A stretch of DNA of 25,020 bases from Chara braunii (Eukaryota > Streptophyta > Charophyceae > Charales > Characeae). Below, piece by piece: positions 1 through 9,698 of the stretch. The notes below the pieces were generated by a model, which saw only the letters and a program-made list of their open reading frames with translations, did no database searches and was not told where the DNA came from. The first letter of the stretch is position 1, and each line of letters starts with the position of its first letter. The stretch is taken from the NCBI GenBank assembly GCA_003427395.1, contig BFEA01000077.1:2307951-2332970 (forward strand). Direction: 5' to 3'. The translations under genes and the position numbers were made by a program.

Positions 1-548
1 CGGAGATCTTATGCAGATGGCACAGATTGAAACAGACACTCCCGGAGGACGATGAGAGAAAGAACATCATCCTTTCCAAGTTTGTCAAAGTGTGGCTGCT
101 GGGAGGAAAAGTGGCGGAGCTAAGAGACGACAGAATATGCTGGAAAGACTGGCACAACTCGGAAATTAGCTGGAGAAGACCTTTTCAACAAGCTGCGGGC
201 TGCCCGCAGGACCCACAGGCAACATAAGGATAGATACACGAGTCACAAGACCAAAACGGTGGTTGGGATAGCAACTTACAACCCGTTCTCCGCTCTCCTT
301 GTTTTCTAAAAGTTTATTTGGCAGATGCCCACAGAGGGATCTGAGAGGGATCGCAGGGGAAGGCAAGCTGACAGTCAATCCTCCTAGTGGGAGTAATCAA
401 TGCTGGTCAGGGTTCCTTCGGCCAAACGGAAGGAAGTGTGAGTGGGTCTATGATGTATTCATTTTTGACTTGCCGGGGGAATATTAACCGGACTGACGCT
501 CCCCAGAATGGATAAGGAGCCAGGACCATAAGGGCCTGTTTGTACAAA
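1..548. other. Unassigned stretch, possibly decayed retroelement
   Basis: No gene can be supported. Only short overlapping open frames are present. Around 455-540 a plus-strand frame reads SFLTCRGNINRTDAPQNG and then stops, which faintly resembles the start of a LINE endonuclease (LTWN-RG type). Without an alignment this is only a suggestion. Confidence 0.3.
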
Positions 549-549
549 A

Positions 550-599
550 AACAAACAAACAAACAAACAAACAAACAAACAAACAAACAAACAAACAAA
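550..599 (+). repeat. (CAAA)n microsatellite
   Basis: About twelve CAAA units lie on the plus strand. The same motif in the same orientation recurs at 13855-13914 and 22294-22317. Short frames reading KQTNKQTN or FVCLFVCL here are translations of the repeat, not genes. Confidence 0.95.
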
Positions 600-2060
600 A
601 ACGACCCGGATATTCCACACAACTTCACAGCCCACCAAAGAAACTGCAGATTCATTGCAAATGAACAGAGGTCAAATAGACCTTGCGGACAGGAGCACCA
701 GCATACTTCCTGAGCAACAACCTGCTAAAGAACTTCACAACTAGAGTGCCACAAGGAAATATTATGCTTCAACAATAAGTCCATGGAAGGAGTATTGGAA
801 ATGGTATTGCATGCTTTCAGTAAAATGACACATGCAAAAGCCAATCCACCCAGTTTATGTAGTTCTTGACAACCGGTTCAGAGAATATACACGAGACTGG
901 ACACATTTTCAGCATGATCTGGGTAATGTCAGCAGTGTTGAAAACTGAACACAAAAAAACAACGGGTGAGCAGGAAGAGGAAGAGGAGCGAAGCACGAAG
1001 AAGAAGGAGAACGAGGACGCAGCAGCAGCAGCCGCAGCAGTGCGATGAGGAGGAGGTGGGGCTGAAGGAAGAGAAGTGGAAGAAGGAGACTTAGAACAAG
1101 CAGCAGCAGCAGCAGCAGCACCAGCAGCACCAGCAGCAGGAGCAGGAGGAGGAGTAGGCGGAGGAGGAGGAGGATGAAGAGGACGAGGACAGGGAGAAGT
1201 AGGAGGAGGTGCAATCGATCTAGTTGATCCCCAATCCTTCGGAGTCCTGCAGAGACTTGACAAGGCTCAGGAGCAGAAGCTGGTGGGTGGGGAGGGTGCA
1301 AAACAAAAACTCAAGAAAACAATTTTAACAAACTAATCAGACTCTCTCAAATCGTGGCACGCCAGCACAATGACTTTGACTTTATTGAAAACCCCTAATG
1401 AGTAAGCAGCATGAACGAGAAGTGAACTGTATCTGTGATTCCACCTGCCAACTGCAGGTCACACCTAAATCATACTGCATCTTGGAAAATGATCAGCCAT
1501 GAAGCTGTGCATCGCTCGACTCTTATCATGGTAGAGCCAGGTAGAGCATACAGGCTTACAGAGTTGAAAATGAAAATGAGAAGATCAAATTCGTGAGAGG
1601 GAGAAGGGCGAGAATCGAAATGAGATCAAGCGAGGGGGAAGAGTGACAATCGAAATCAAATCTGACTCTATCTGAGAGAGGTAAACGACTTCAAAAGAGT
1701 GAGAATTGACATCAAGGTAAGAGCTGAGAAGACTAATACAGAAAAAAGACAGAAATCTGGAATGCATAGCACTCCATCACAAAGGAGCCGATCAGTCGTA
1801 ACCAGGACAAGGTTACGGCGAGACAACCACCTGCACTCACAAAAAAAAGAAGAAAAACAAACCAAACTTGTGATGACAACAGAAAGCAAAAAAGGAAAAG
1901 CAATGCAAACAATGGTGCCAGGATCAGATCTCACTGCCAAGTAGTGATGCACACTGGACACCTGAAAAACAGCTCTTACATATTTGCTATTTCGTCTTTA
2001 GGTGAATATGGTATTACAACAGTAGCTTGGTCTTTAAAAAAAATAAAAAAATTGAGCCAT
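600..2060. other. Unassigned sequence with purine-rich low complexity
   Basis: No supported gene. From about 970 to 1215 the plus strand is almost pure purine with AGC and GGA/GAA triplet runs (CAG-type runs at 1019-1040 and 1100-1140). Predicted frames there are poly-Ala, poly-Leu or poly-Glu artefacts of triplet repeats. About 1560-1730 is AG-rich with short degenerate repeats of the type GAGAATCGAAATGAGATCAA. I see no splice-linked exons, tRNA or transposon ends. Confidence 0.5.
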
Positions 2061-2159
2061 TTGGTCCATTTTTCGATTTATGCGTGTCATCCTTGCACAG
2101 GGGCGATGCTAATCTTCTTTCTCTGTATCGTTCCAATTTTAACGGATGTCCCAAAGGAC
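2061..2159 (-). ncRNA. U6: U6 snRNA-like copy (variant or pseudogene)
   Basis: Read on the minus strand from 2159, this follows plant U6 almost end to end: the 5' stem GTCC-TTTG-GGAC, CATCCGTTAAAATTGGAACG, an intact ACAGAGA box, the AGC triad, the CCCCTGTGCAAGGATGACAC segment and the ATGGACC end. U6 is the catalytic spliceosomal RNA made by Pol III. Differences are a 4-nt insertion directly after ACAGAGA and substitutions in the U4-pairing region (CATCGCC for CATGGCC). A T-run that could terminate Pol III lies about 10 nt beyond the 3' end (2042-2052 in plus coordinates). I see no plant upstream sequence element and no TATA box at the normal spacing. It lacks an A-tail, unlike the copy at 11130. 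Most likely a diverged copy, but it is the best candidate for expression among the three U6 copies here. Confidence 0.8.
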
Positions 2160-2379
2160 CACAGCAGGTTGGTCTAGTAATTCCGAATACGCTTTCCTAG
2201 GAGTACTACGCTTTAATAAATTATTCGTATGAACTACTATGAAGTACTCTTTAACTGTAATGATGATGCCGTCTGCTGCTCAGATATGCCATGACAAAGC
2301 ATATATAAGTTAACATAACCGCATAGCTGGCATAACATTATAGTGGATAAAAGAACAACACTGGCTATGCCACCCCAGC

Positions 2380-2830
2380 AGCAGAATGCGGCGCTTCCAA
2401 AAACACAAACCAAGACACAGTCCGGTCCGAGCTGCATCAGTTGCCAGAAGGATTGGACAGACAAAGTAAGACTGCGGTATGCCACGTCAGCATCCTAAGA
2501 AGCAGTATCATTCAGAAAGATAATGCCAAGTCGTCAGCCTAGGAAAGCTGAGAGAACCAACTGACAAACAAGGACATGCCTGAAGCCTGATGAGCGGCAG
2601 CAACCGAATATAAACAACACAGGCCGGAGAGCAATGCCACGTCTGCAGTCCGGTGAGCTTGGCCAACCAAATGCAAGCAAATTAAGGCTGGTAAAATTCA
2701 GTGATCAGCACTTTGAACCGCTACGTCACATAAGTGGGGCCTAGACAGAATATGCCATGCCAGCAGCATGATGAGCTGCAATAACCAAATGCAAGGAAAA
2801 CCAGGCTCTGTAATGACCCGCCATAACACA
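2380..2830. repeat. Degenerate tandem repeat with CACGTCAGCA-like core
   Basis: Imperfect units of roughly 55 bp begin with ATGCCA/ATGCCT (for example 2524, 2577, 2632, 2749). They carry a (C)ACGTCAGCAG-like core followed by GATGAGCTGCAATAACCAAATG-type sequence. The units are strongly diverged, so exact borders are uncertain. A second block with the same core lies at about 7640-8310. Confidence 0.5.
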
Positions 2831-2999
2831 GACTGAGAACACTGCTGATTTCTGAAGTTCTGCCGATGGAATGGATGCCCTGTTGGGATTCCCGCATTCT
2901 GCTGAGTTTTGTAACTCTGTATGTGTGTGCGCTTGTTGACCTGCGTGCCTGTCTGAGTGCTTGTCGGTATGAGTGTGTGTGTGACCCGCAAGGGTACTT

Positions 3000-3870
3000 G
3001 CTTGTTTGTCAGGCCCGTAGGGCCGGTACTTACCTGTGGCCGTGGCATTGAGGGTTGCAGCAGGGGAAAACACTCAAGTGGCGGAGCCAGAGGCCCGTGG
3101 CACTTAGAGCAGCGGAAAAACACTCAAGTAGCAGGTAGGCCGGTACCGCACCCAGTAGCAGTAGATGTGCCGGGTACTCGAGGCCGAGCAGAAGAAGACA
3201 AAGTTGGCATTTTTAGAGGCCCAGTAGCGGTAGGCTAGGTCTAGGCCGGTACCAATCCATCCAGTCTGAGTCTAGAGCCTGTACGGGCAATATCAGAGTC
3301 TGCAATGATGTTTCCCTCCGAAAGGGAGGAGGTACCGGTTGCTTGGGAGGCCGAGCGGCCTGGAAGTCACCGCCCAGGAGGCAGGTAGGCCGCTATATCA
3401 GGAGGCCAACGGAAGAGCCCGGCCTCATTCTTCAGTGTACAAGTTTGGCGACACGCTGCTGGAGCGCTGGCTACTACAGCGCTGTGCAATGACTTGCTGA
3501 TTTCTGCTGCCGAGACTGACCGCGAGGCTGTACACTTACCGTAGGGTTAGATTCGTAAATTTGTTTGGCTGAGGGCTAACCGAGAGACCTGCCTGTTTGG
3601 AAATTCATGAGGGACAGATCTGCAATTCCAGGAAAATACAGGCCCGGTACTAACCGAATCCCTACAGCTACCCTAACTGCCTATAGCAGGCCCGGGCTAC
3701 CCCTAGGACAGACAGGCCCTAAGCGGCCTATACTGCTATACGGTCCTATAGCCTATAGCCGGGTCCGGTAGAGGCCTAGAGGCCGAAACAGCAGCGGTAC
3801 CGGTAGGTCCAGTCAGTCCAGTCTAGGTCTAGGTTAGAGTAGGAAGTCTATAAGTCCGGTAGGGAAATCA
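3000..3870. other. GC-rich, palindrome-rich stretch of unknown nature
   Basis: The sequence is dense in short palindromic words: GGTACC four times (3142, 3248, 3331, 3796), many GGCC, and CTATAG/CTAG-type words around 3680-3850. A short direct repeat (ACACTCAAGTGGCGGAG / ACACTCAAGTAGCAGG) occurs near 3070 and 3120. No credible reading frame is seen. It may be the U3-like or flanking part of the retroelement that follows, or a decayed satellite. Confidence 0.4.
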
Positions 3871-4199
3871 GGTAGGGACGATTGGCAATTCATTTTCGCA
3901 TGCAGCGTTCGTGGCCAACCAAGTTTTGCTACGCTGAATGTCTACAGCGGCACCTGAGACCTCAGCGGTGTGAGGCAGCCATAGCCAGCCCACCTGAGAC
4001 AGCCATAGCTGGGGCTGTGCTCAGCGCATCTATCCCCTGGGGATACCTGCGCCTGGCAGGACTATACAGAGGCTCTTCACTGGGTACATGTGGGTACTGC
4101 TGCTGCGGTAGCAGCCAGGCAGCCATCGCTGCCTTCCTCATCGTCAGAGTGACTCATCGGCACTGAGGACTACTTCGCTATTCATGATCTGCATCTGGG

Positions 4200-4601
4200 G
4201 GTATGGCGCTGGCCTCTGGGAGGCTGCTTCAGTGCAGCGCCAGACTCTGATAGCGTAGTAGTGAGTGGAGTGTGTGGTACTGAGGTGGCGAGATACTAGG
4301 TTGAACTCTAGAACGATAATTGAGGTGAACTGAGTTGAGTTGGCTCATCATCTGTGTTACATTCCGATTGTGATCTTCGCAGTGTCATCTTGTGATTGGT
4401 TGTTGGGAGTTCTTCAGAGAGAGAGAAACACTGTGTGTATTCTCCCCATCTGTGCATGGTTGATATTCCGCTGCTTNTCTCTGGTCTGTGTGCAGGTGGA
4501 CTCTGTCTCTTCCTCCCCTTTGTCTCATGCATGTATGGGCGTGTGTGAGTTCTTCTGTGTGTGAGTGGCAATCAAATTGTCAGACAACCAAGTTCATAAC
4601 A
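4200..4601 (+). mobile_element. Probable 3' part of a 5' LTR (left border not found)
   Basis: A primer binding site begins at 4604. In LTR retrotransposons the 5' LTR ends, usually with CA, a couple of bases before it. Here ...TTCATAACA ends at 4601, which fits. The LTR's left border cannot be placed because no second copy of the LTR is in the window, so 4200 is only a guess. One base at 4477 is unresolved. Confidence 0.4.
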
Positions 4602-4603
4602 GT

Positions 4604-4615
4604 TGGTATCGGAGC
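4604..4615 (+). promoter_or_regulatory. Primer binding site for initiator tRNA-Met
   Basis: TGGTATCGGAGC differs at one base from TGGTATCAGAGC, the usual plant LTR-retrotransposon primer site complementary to the 3' end of initiator tRNA-Met. It stands just after a CA-ending LTR edge and 1.5 kb before a gag frame on the same strand, so position and sequence agree. Confidence 0.75.
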
Positions 4616-6144
4616 GAAGATTGGACTTGGAGCTCAAAGGGTTGAGCGCAACAGGGGCAGCTTCTCCTTCTGGCCCTAACTGGCGAAAAGTGCCATGGTG
4701 GTTCTCCATCTTCAGTAAAGATCCAGTGAAGGAGAAGACCTACAAGCGGTGATTGCAAAGCATCAGGGTGCGAGTGATCAGGCACCCTGAGCCTGTCTGA
4801 GTGCCTGACAACAAGTGGCGAGAACAGGGGTATTTCGCCATCCACCCTTCTGACCTCAGTTGATGACTGGGATCAGGGTGGCGAATTACCCCCTAATCCA
4901 GTAATAACTGGGTGGCGGCTTTAATCCCAGTATAGCGCTGAGGGAGGATTGATCGCAGGATCACCTCCTGCTAAATTAACCCTATTCAGGGCTAAATTTA
5001 GCACCAGCGGCTTACCCCTGCAGTGGCGAGATATCTTCATGAGAGTTTTCTCTCGCCACGGAGGCAGATCCAGTGAATCTGAGAGTTGGGGGTTAATCGC
5101 CACATCCTACTGGACAGGATCACCAAGTTTCAAGAGATTCTATGCGTGGGAAGTTGTGGAAGAGTGTCTGCAAGTACTGGCGAGACCAGGGTCTACCAGC
5201 CATAGCCAGAGCTTCAGCAACCACTGAGTGAAATACTTCAAGTGAGTGTGTTCCATGTGAATCCCTGAGTAGCGATTAGATTAGTATCAGTAAAAATAGA
5301 ATTGATGGTCTGTCTGTCAGTAGAGTCACAATCGTGAAATTGTCAGACTGCAAGACAGCCATAGCCATCTTCTTCCTCCCTACCCTGACTCATATCTCAT
5401 CACCTACTGACCTGTTCTGACTCAAATTTGTTCTGGGACTGTATGACAGTATTGCGCTGCACCCTGTGTGATATCCTGTGAATTCTGTGTAGGAAAAGTA
5501 GTGATACTGTGGATTTGAGTTTTGCGTTGAGTCTATTTATAGTTTGTGCTATCTAGGGTCAGTCACAACTCAAAATCTGTCCGTCAGAATTCAAGTCTGT
5601 CAGTCTGGGGTGAATCGCAATTCAATTCCTGTCATCCATGTTGAAGCGCTAGCCCAGAAACAGTGTATTTGGGCCATTACAGGGAAAAACTGAAATTCTA
5701 GGGGGTATTTCTGTTGATGTCAACAGTGGCGAAATTTGAGTTTAGGGTTGTCAGGGGGTAGTTTACTGCATCGCTACTACTTGTTGTGCTGTTTCAGTTA
5801 ATTCTTGCCTGTATCCATCATCACCACTAATCTTCTTTGCTTTCTAATGGGCTCTAGAATGCTAGTGACCTCTAGAATGCTGTGAAAGTGCATGTTGCAA
5901 CTTCAGTGAAAGTTCATTGTCAGCCTGTCAGGTATAGGAAACCGTTAGTGCATGGTTTTACTGGACATCCAGTCAGCCTGATTACTGACCCCAGTGGTTC
6001 TATTCCAACCCTAACCGTTTGTGCCCACTGACCCACATTACTCTGTCAACTGACAGTGCAGCGAATTTTGAGTGTCTGAGGGAGCTGTAAATCGCTGCAA
6101 CCCCCTGCTGTCTCACCTTGTTCTTCTGTGTTTTGAGAGGGAAA
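4616..6144 (+). other. Long untranslated leader of the LTR element
   Basis: This 1.5-kb stretch between primer site and gag has no convincing open frame. The hexamer TGGCGA occurs at 4681, 4816, 4879, 5024, 5178 and 5727, and its reverse complement TCGCCA at 4835, 5053 and 5097; one more TGGCGA is just upstream at 4286. Leaders of this length are known in plant Ty3/gypsy elements. The role of the repeated hexamer is unknown. Confidence 0.5.
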
Positions 6145-7050
6145 ATGTCTAACACCGCTGACACAGGTGCAGGGCAGGTNGAGGTAGTGGTTAAGGATGA
6201 GGGTCAAGCCTCACCCTCAACTCCTCCTCCCCCTCCTCTGACCCCTGCGCAGCGGCGCAAGAGAGAGATCCAAGAGAAACTGCGAGAGCAACAGGNGCTG
6301 CTCGCAGAGGCAGAGAGACAAGAGGCTGCCGAAATGGAAACTACAACAGATGCTTCCAGAAAGGAGCATCCGCTGCAACAGGCTGAGAAGGCTGTTGCAG
6401 ATAACCGGGTGGCCCAGTGTACTAGGGACCTGGCTGAGCTGATAATTCTGCAGGACAAACTTACAGCCAGCCACTTCACTAACTGGGATGAGAGGATCCA
6501 GCGGTTGGAGACCAGAGTGGCTACTCTCGGAACTCAGCAGTCTAAGATCCTGGACTCCATCCAGAATCTGACTGCTCAGTTAACAGCAGCCAACGTCATC
6601 AGTCCCCTGGTCCCTGTGGTCCCCTCTCCAAAGCCCAAGAAGCCTTCTCAGCCCCCTTCTCCACCTCCTTCGCCTTCTTGATCTCCTCACCCTTCTCGCA
6701 AGTCTTCTCCCTTTGTCACCTCCCAGGCCAAAGCCACGCCTCCTCTCACCTTTGCTGCTGTTGTTGCTGGGGACCAGCGAGGCCCCAAGATCCCTGCCCC
6801 CAGCAAATTCAAGGGGGATGACCCCAAGGTTGACGTTGGGGACTGGGCAGCTGGAACCCGGGCATATCTCAAGGGGTTCCAGTGCCCAGAACAGCAAAAG
6901 GTGGCAACGGTCGTGGGGCTGCTGGAGGGGCCAGCCCAGAAATGGGCTACCTCTACAGCAAGCGCCCAGCAGCAGACTTTGGAGGACTGGGCCTCGGCAC
7001 TGGGCGCTGATAAACTTTTGCAGGCCCTGGAGGATAGATTTGCAGACTGA
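6145..7050 (+). pseudogene. gag: Gag gene of a Ty3/gypsy-like LTR retrotransposon, broken by stops
   Basis: Gag is the structural protein that packages element RNA into particles. I start at ATG 6145 (AAAATGTCT context) because the frame upstream offers only TTG. The first part (to 6678) has a proline-rich N-terminus, a charged helix (QRRKREIQEKLREQQ) and a coiled-coil-like stretch (NWDERIQRLETRVATLG), then a PSPPPSP tail. TGA at 6679-6681 interrupts it. The same frame then continues with KFKGDDPKVDVGDWAAGTRA, KVATVVGLLEGPAQKWA and LEDWASALGADKLLQALEDR, the pattern of a Retrotrans_gag domain, until a second TGA at 7048-7050. Both stops sit where a CGA or similar codon would fit, consistent with C-to-T decay. 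Bases at 6180 and 6296 are unresolved. No zinc knuckle, protease or RT follows, so the element is non-autonomous or truncated. Confidence 0.75.
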
Positions 7051-7640
7051 CAAACAAACTTGTTAGGCGATCTGGAAGGCCCCAGTTGGGTAGTGCCGCA
7101 TCACGGAAGCTCGGGACAGAGTCAGGCATGGCAGTTGAGTGGGCAGCAGCATAGCTGCCTGATGTTGACCTTGGGATAGGAGGGCGGCGACATAGCTGCT
7201 TTGGGTTGTCCTTTGGACAGGAGGGTAGAGCCCTCAGTGCTCCGCCATAGCCTCGGCCTGCATGACGAGGAAGAGGAAGGGTGGCCATGGCTATGGTGGA
7301 CCTCATGTTGTGCCTGCAGTAGAAGTGGGATTCGGACATTGATTCTGGTTCAGCCATTCAACACTATTATTGTTATTCCTTGTTTGAATAAGAGGGGAGG
7401 AGATAAGGAGGAGGAGATTGGTTGGTGAAGAAGAAGAGCATTATCTTTGGTATATGCTGGAGTACACCATCTTCTTCTTCTTCTTCTTCTTTCCCTCTCT
7501 CTCCTCTCAAGTTCATTCATTTATTTTTGCAATTGGATGGCATTGTACTTTCTGATGAATGTATACTTCAAAATTGGCCAGGATCGTAAACAGCTCATAG
7601 AATGCCACTTCTACAGCTGATGAGCTATATCAATCAAATG
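7051..7640 (+). other. Post-gag remnant with polypurine tract and TTC repeat
   Basis: After gag there is no protease, RT or integrase frame. A purine-only run at 7388-7411 (AAGAGGGGAGGAGATAAGG and on) resembles a polypurine tract, the plus-strand primer that precedes a 3' LTR. No repeated LTR can be demonstrated after it. A (TTC)n microsatellite sits at 7471-7491. The internal region of the element may have been deleted. Confidence 0.35.
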
Positions 7641-8310
7641 CTGATGTGGCATCCAGTAAAATATCATTATGTACAGGATGGCCCCTTGATCGCACCCCGT
7701 CAGCAGCCGGGAGAGACTTAACTCAGTTAGTAGGAAAAAATGGCTCCAATCATGCCGACTCAAGGCACGACGTGGGCTACACCGGCCAACTCAGCAACAA
7801 TGGGCACTAGACACACCACGTCAGCAACTTAAAGGCTGCAGAAACAAATAGAAGGCAAGTGTTGTCCCAGAAGAATCCCCGTCTTCATGCCAGAAGTTGT
7901 GCATTCAAATCCCATTTTCAAGGCTGTCTACGCCAAACGATTGATTAAAAAAACATGGGGCCCATCCAGGCCATGCCAACAGCCTATAGTTCGGACCATC
8001 CGATCAAAGGCCGCATGGAGAGTGCTGGGTCAGCAGCGAGGTGGCCTGTACCCTTCAGCAGAGGACAATCTGGGGCCTTGATCAGGACACATCGGCAGCC
8101 TAGCGGCTTTTCCAACGATTCAAACACACACATAGGCTCAGAGATTGCAAAGTCGGCAGCCACGTGGGCTGCAGCAGCCTCTAGAGGAGAAGCTGGGACC
8201 CAAACAATGCTAGCCCACCAATGAGATCGGCACTGCAACCAGAGATATAAGCAAGAGGGCAAAGAACACTGTGGGTGCAAGGTCACACCACGTCAGCAGC
8301 AGACACTGAT
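7640..8310. repeat. Second block of degenerate CACGTCAGCA repeats
   Basis: Cores such as CCCCGTCAGCAGCC (7687), CCACGTCAGCAAC (7801), GGGTCAGCAGCG (8028), GCCACGTGGGCTGCAGCAG (8159) and CCACGTCAGCAGCAG (8288) recur roughly every 100-130 bp. Spacing and sequence are diverged. Short frames across it are not protein-like. Confidence 0.4.
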
Positions 8311-9017
8311 AAACCCTCTCACCAGTGGGTGCCCAAACTACATCAACCCATGGCCATTAAACCACCACTACCTTTCCCGCTGTTGGGAGAACGGGAAAAT
8401 AGCCTACTCCTAAAAGATCGGAGGCTGGGCTGGACGACAGCCGCCGTTGATAAATCTAATCGGCTGCGATCGTTTCGTTTTGGCCTCCTGAAAACTGGAG
8501 TCCCACCCAAGGCCGACAACATGGGAAACAGTAGTGGTGCTTTGAACGAAACAAATCTTATCTCAATTGGAGGTGTTAACATGCATGCATGCCTCCCCAC
8601 CAGTAGATTGGAGCTCTTTTGTTCAAAAAAATAAAAATTAAATTATTAAAATTAAAAAAAAGCATTAATGCCAAGAGCCGGGCCCCATTCTGGTAGACAT
8701 AGAAGCACATGTAAATACGGAGTAAAGCAGCTGGCCATGTCTCAATGGGCAATAAGGATCCAAACCAGGGGTTTGAATCCCCACTCTGAAAGAAAGTGAA
8801 TGCACCTTGGTGCACACAATGCAGCAACTAGACAGTACAACTGCGAAAATAGCCCCCAGAGGGGCGCAGACTTATTGTTGGGTTGCAAACGGGCTTATTA
8901 CAGTGGCAAAGGCATGAACCTGCACGCAAATAGAGGCCAGGTTCATGCATTCAACACTATGTGAGACCCACCATGTTTGCCGGGGGGACACCATACACAT
9001 GAGGGTCTGGCAAAAGG
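8311..9017. other. Unassigned stretch with a tRNA T-arm-like hairpin
   Basis: No gene supported. GGGG-TTTGAAT-CCCC at 8768-8782 forms a perfect tRNA-like T arm with a B-box-like loop. CTCAATGGGC upstream (8738-8747) resembles a D-arm/A-box, but the interval is too short for a full tRNA. It could be the head of a tRNA-derived SINE. An AT-rich stretch is at 8626-8665. Confidence 0.35.
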
Positions 9018-9653
9018 TCAGTCACCCACCATAAGCATCGGGATTACTCCGAGGTACCTCTGCACAAACTTCTTCCATTCCGGTGTCAACTGTGCGACCA
9101 CCTCATTGAAACCATGTTCCTTGCGAAGGGCGTCCACTTTCTCTTTCGCCAGCCCGCACAACTCCATGCCTGTCTCGAAGCGCACGGTCGATACTGGAGA
9201 GGTTGGTTTCGCAAACCGCTTCATTGCCAGTGCACGTGAACGGCGCATGCCCTCTTTGACACTGTATTTCTGTGAATTTGGACTATCAGGTGCATCTGTT
9301 TGCTTTTTGAAAAAACTGCTTCGCTTCCCTTCAGAGCGAGGCGAACTTCTCCCACTCGATGTGCTTGGCACGCCTTTTTTCTTCCTCTCGCCTTTCAAAG
9401 CTTTCACCAGGTGATGCTTTATCCCAACACTGCCTCCGAATATTTCACCAGCATAAGGACTGGTGAAGCTATCACTCTTCGGGGAAGGAGCCTCGTCTTC
9501 TTTGCCTGTTTTGGTGTCCGATGATGAGCTCTGCAGCTCTGTCATACTGGCAGTCTCCCTGATATTCAGAAGGCACTGAATGGCAGCCGATTCTTCCAGT
9601 TTCCCCAGCTTATTTTCGCTTGATTCCCCCTCCATGTTGCCTTTGCCTTCCAT
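9018..9653 (-). CDS. Unrecognised 211-codon open frame
   Basis: I do not recognise this protein. The first ATG is at 9653 (MEGKGNMEGESSENKLG); an in-frame TAG lies shortly upstream. The product is hydrophilic: an acidic/Ser-rich N-terminal third, a strongly basic Ser/Lys/Arg middle (KGERKKKGVPSTSSGRSSPR, then EGKRSSFFKKQ), and a more regular C-terminal part (MRRSRALAMKRFAKPTSP, FETGMELCGLAKEKVDAL, LTPEWKKFVQRYLGV). No signal peptide, membrane segment or known catalytic motif is visible. The composition is protein-like and it is the longest non-repetitive, non-LINE frame in the window. It could be one exon of a host gene (GGTGGGT near the 3' end could be a donor site) or a transposon-derived fragment. 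The opposite strand also has a 145-codon frame over part of it, so chance openness is possible. Confidence 0.4.
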   Translation of the reverse strand: MEGKGNMEGESSENKLGKLEESAAIQCLLNIRETASMTELQSSSSDTKTGKEDEAPSPKSDSFTSPYAGEIFGGSVGIKHHLVKALKGERKKKGVPSTSSGRSSPRSEGKRSSFFKKQTDAPDSPNSQKYSVKEGMRRSRALAMKRFAKPTSPVSTVRFETGMELCGLAKEKVDALRKEHGFNEVVAQLTPEWKKFVQRYLGVIPMLMVGD

Positions 9654-9698
9654 GATTGGAATCCGTAGATTCCAGAGAATGTTAAATGCTACCTGCAC

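Noticed and set aside
817-1301. Long minus-strand frames rich in Pro, Ala, Leu and Ser
   Set aside because: They are translations of triplet-repeat, purine-rich DNA open in several frames at once, so they carry no evidence of coding.
3027-3060. GTACTTACCTG resembling the 5' end of U1 snRNA
   Set aside because: Only about 10 bases match; the following bases do not follow U1 and no stem-loops or Sm site are present.
2698-3123. Minus-strand frame of 141 codons
   Set aside because: It spans degenerate repeats and GT-rich sequence, contains HTHTDKH-type low complexity, and overlaps a second equally open frame; no domain is recognisable.
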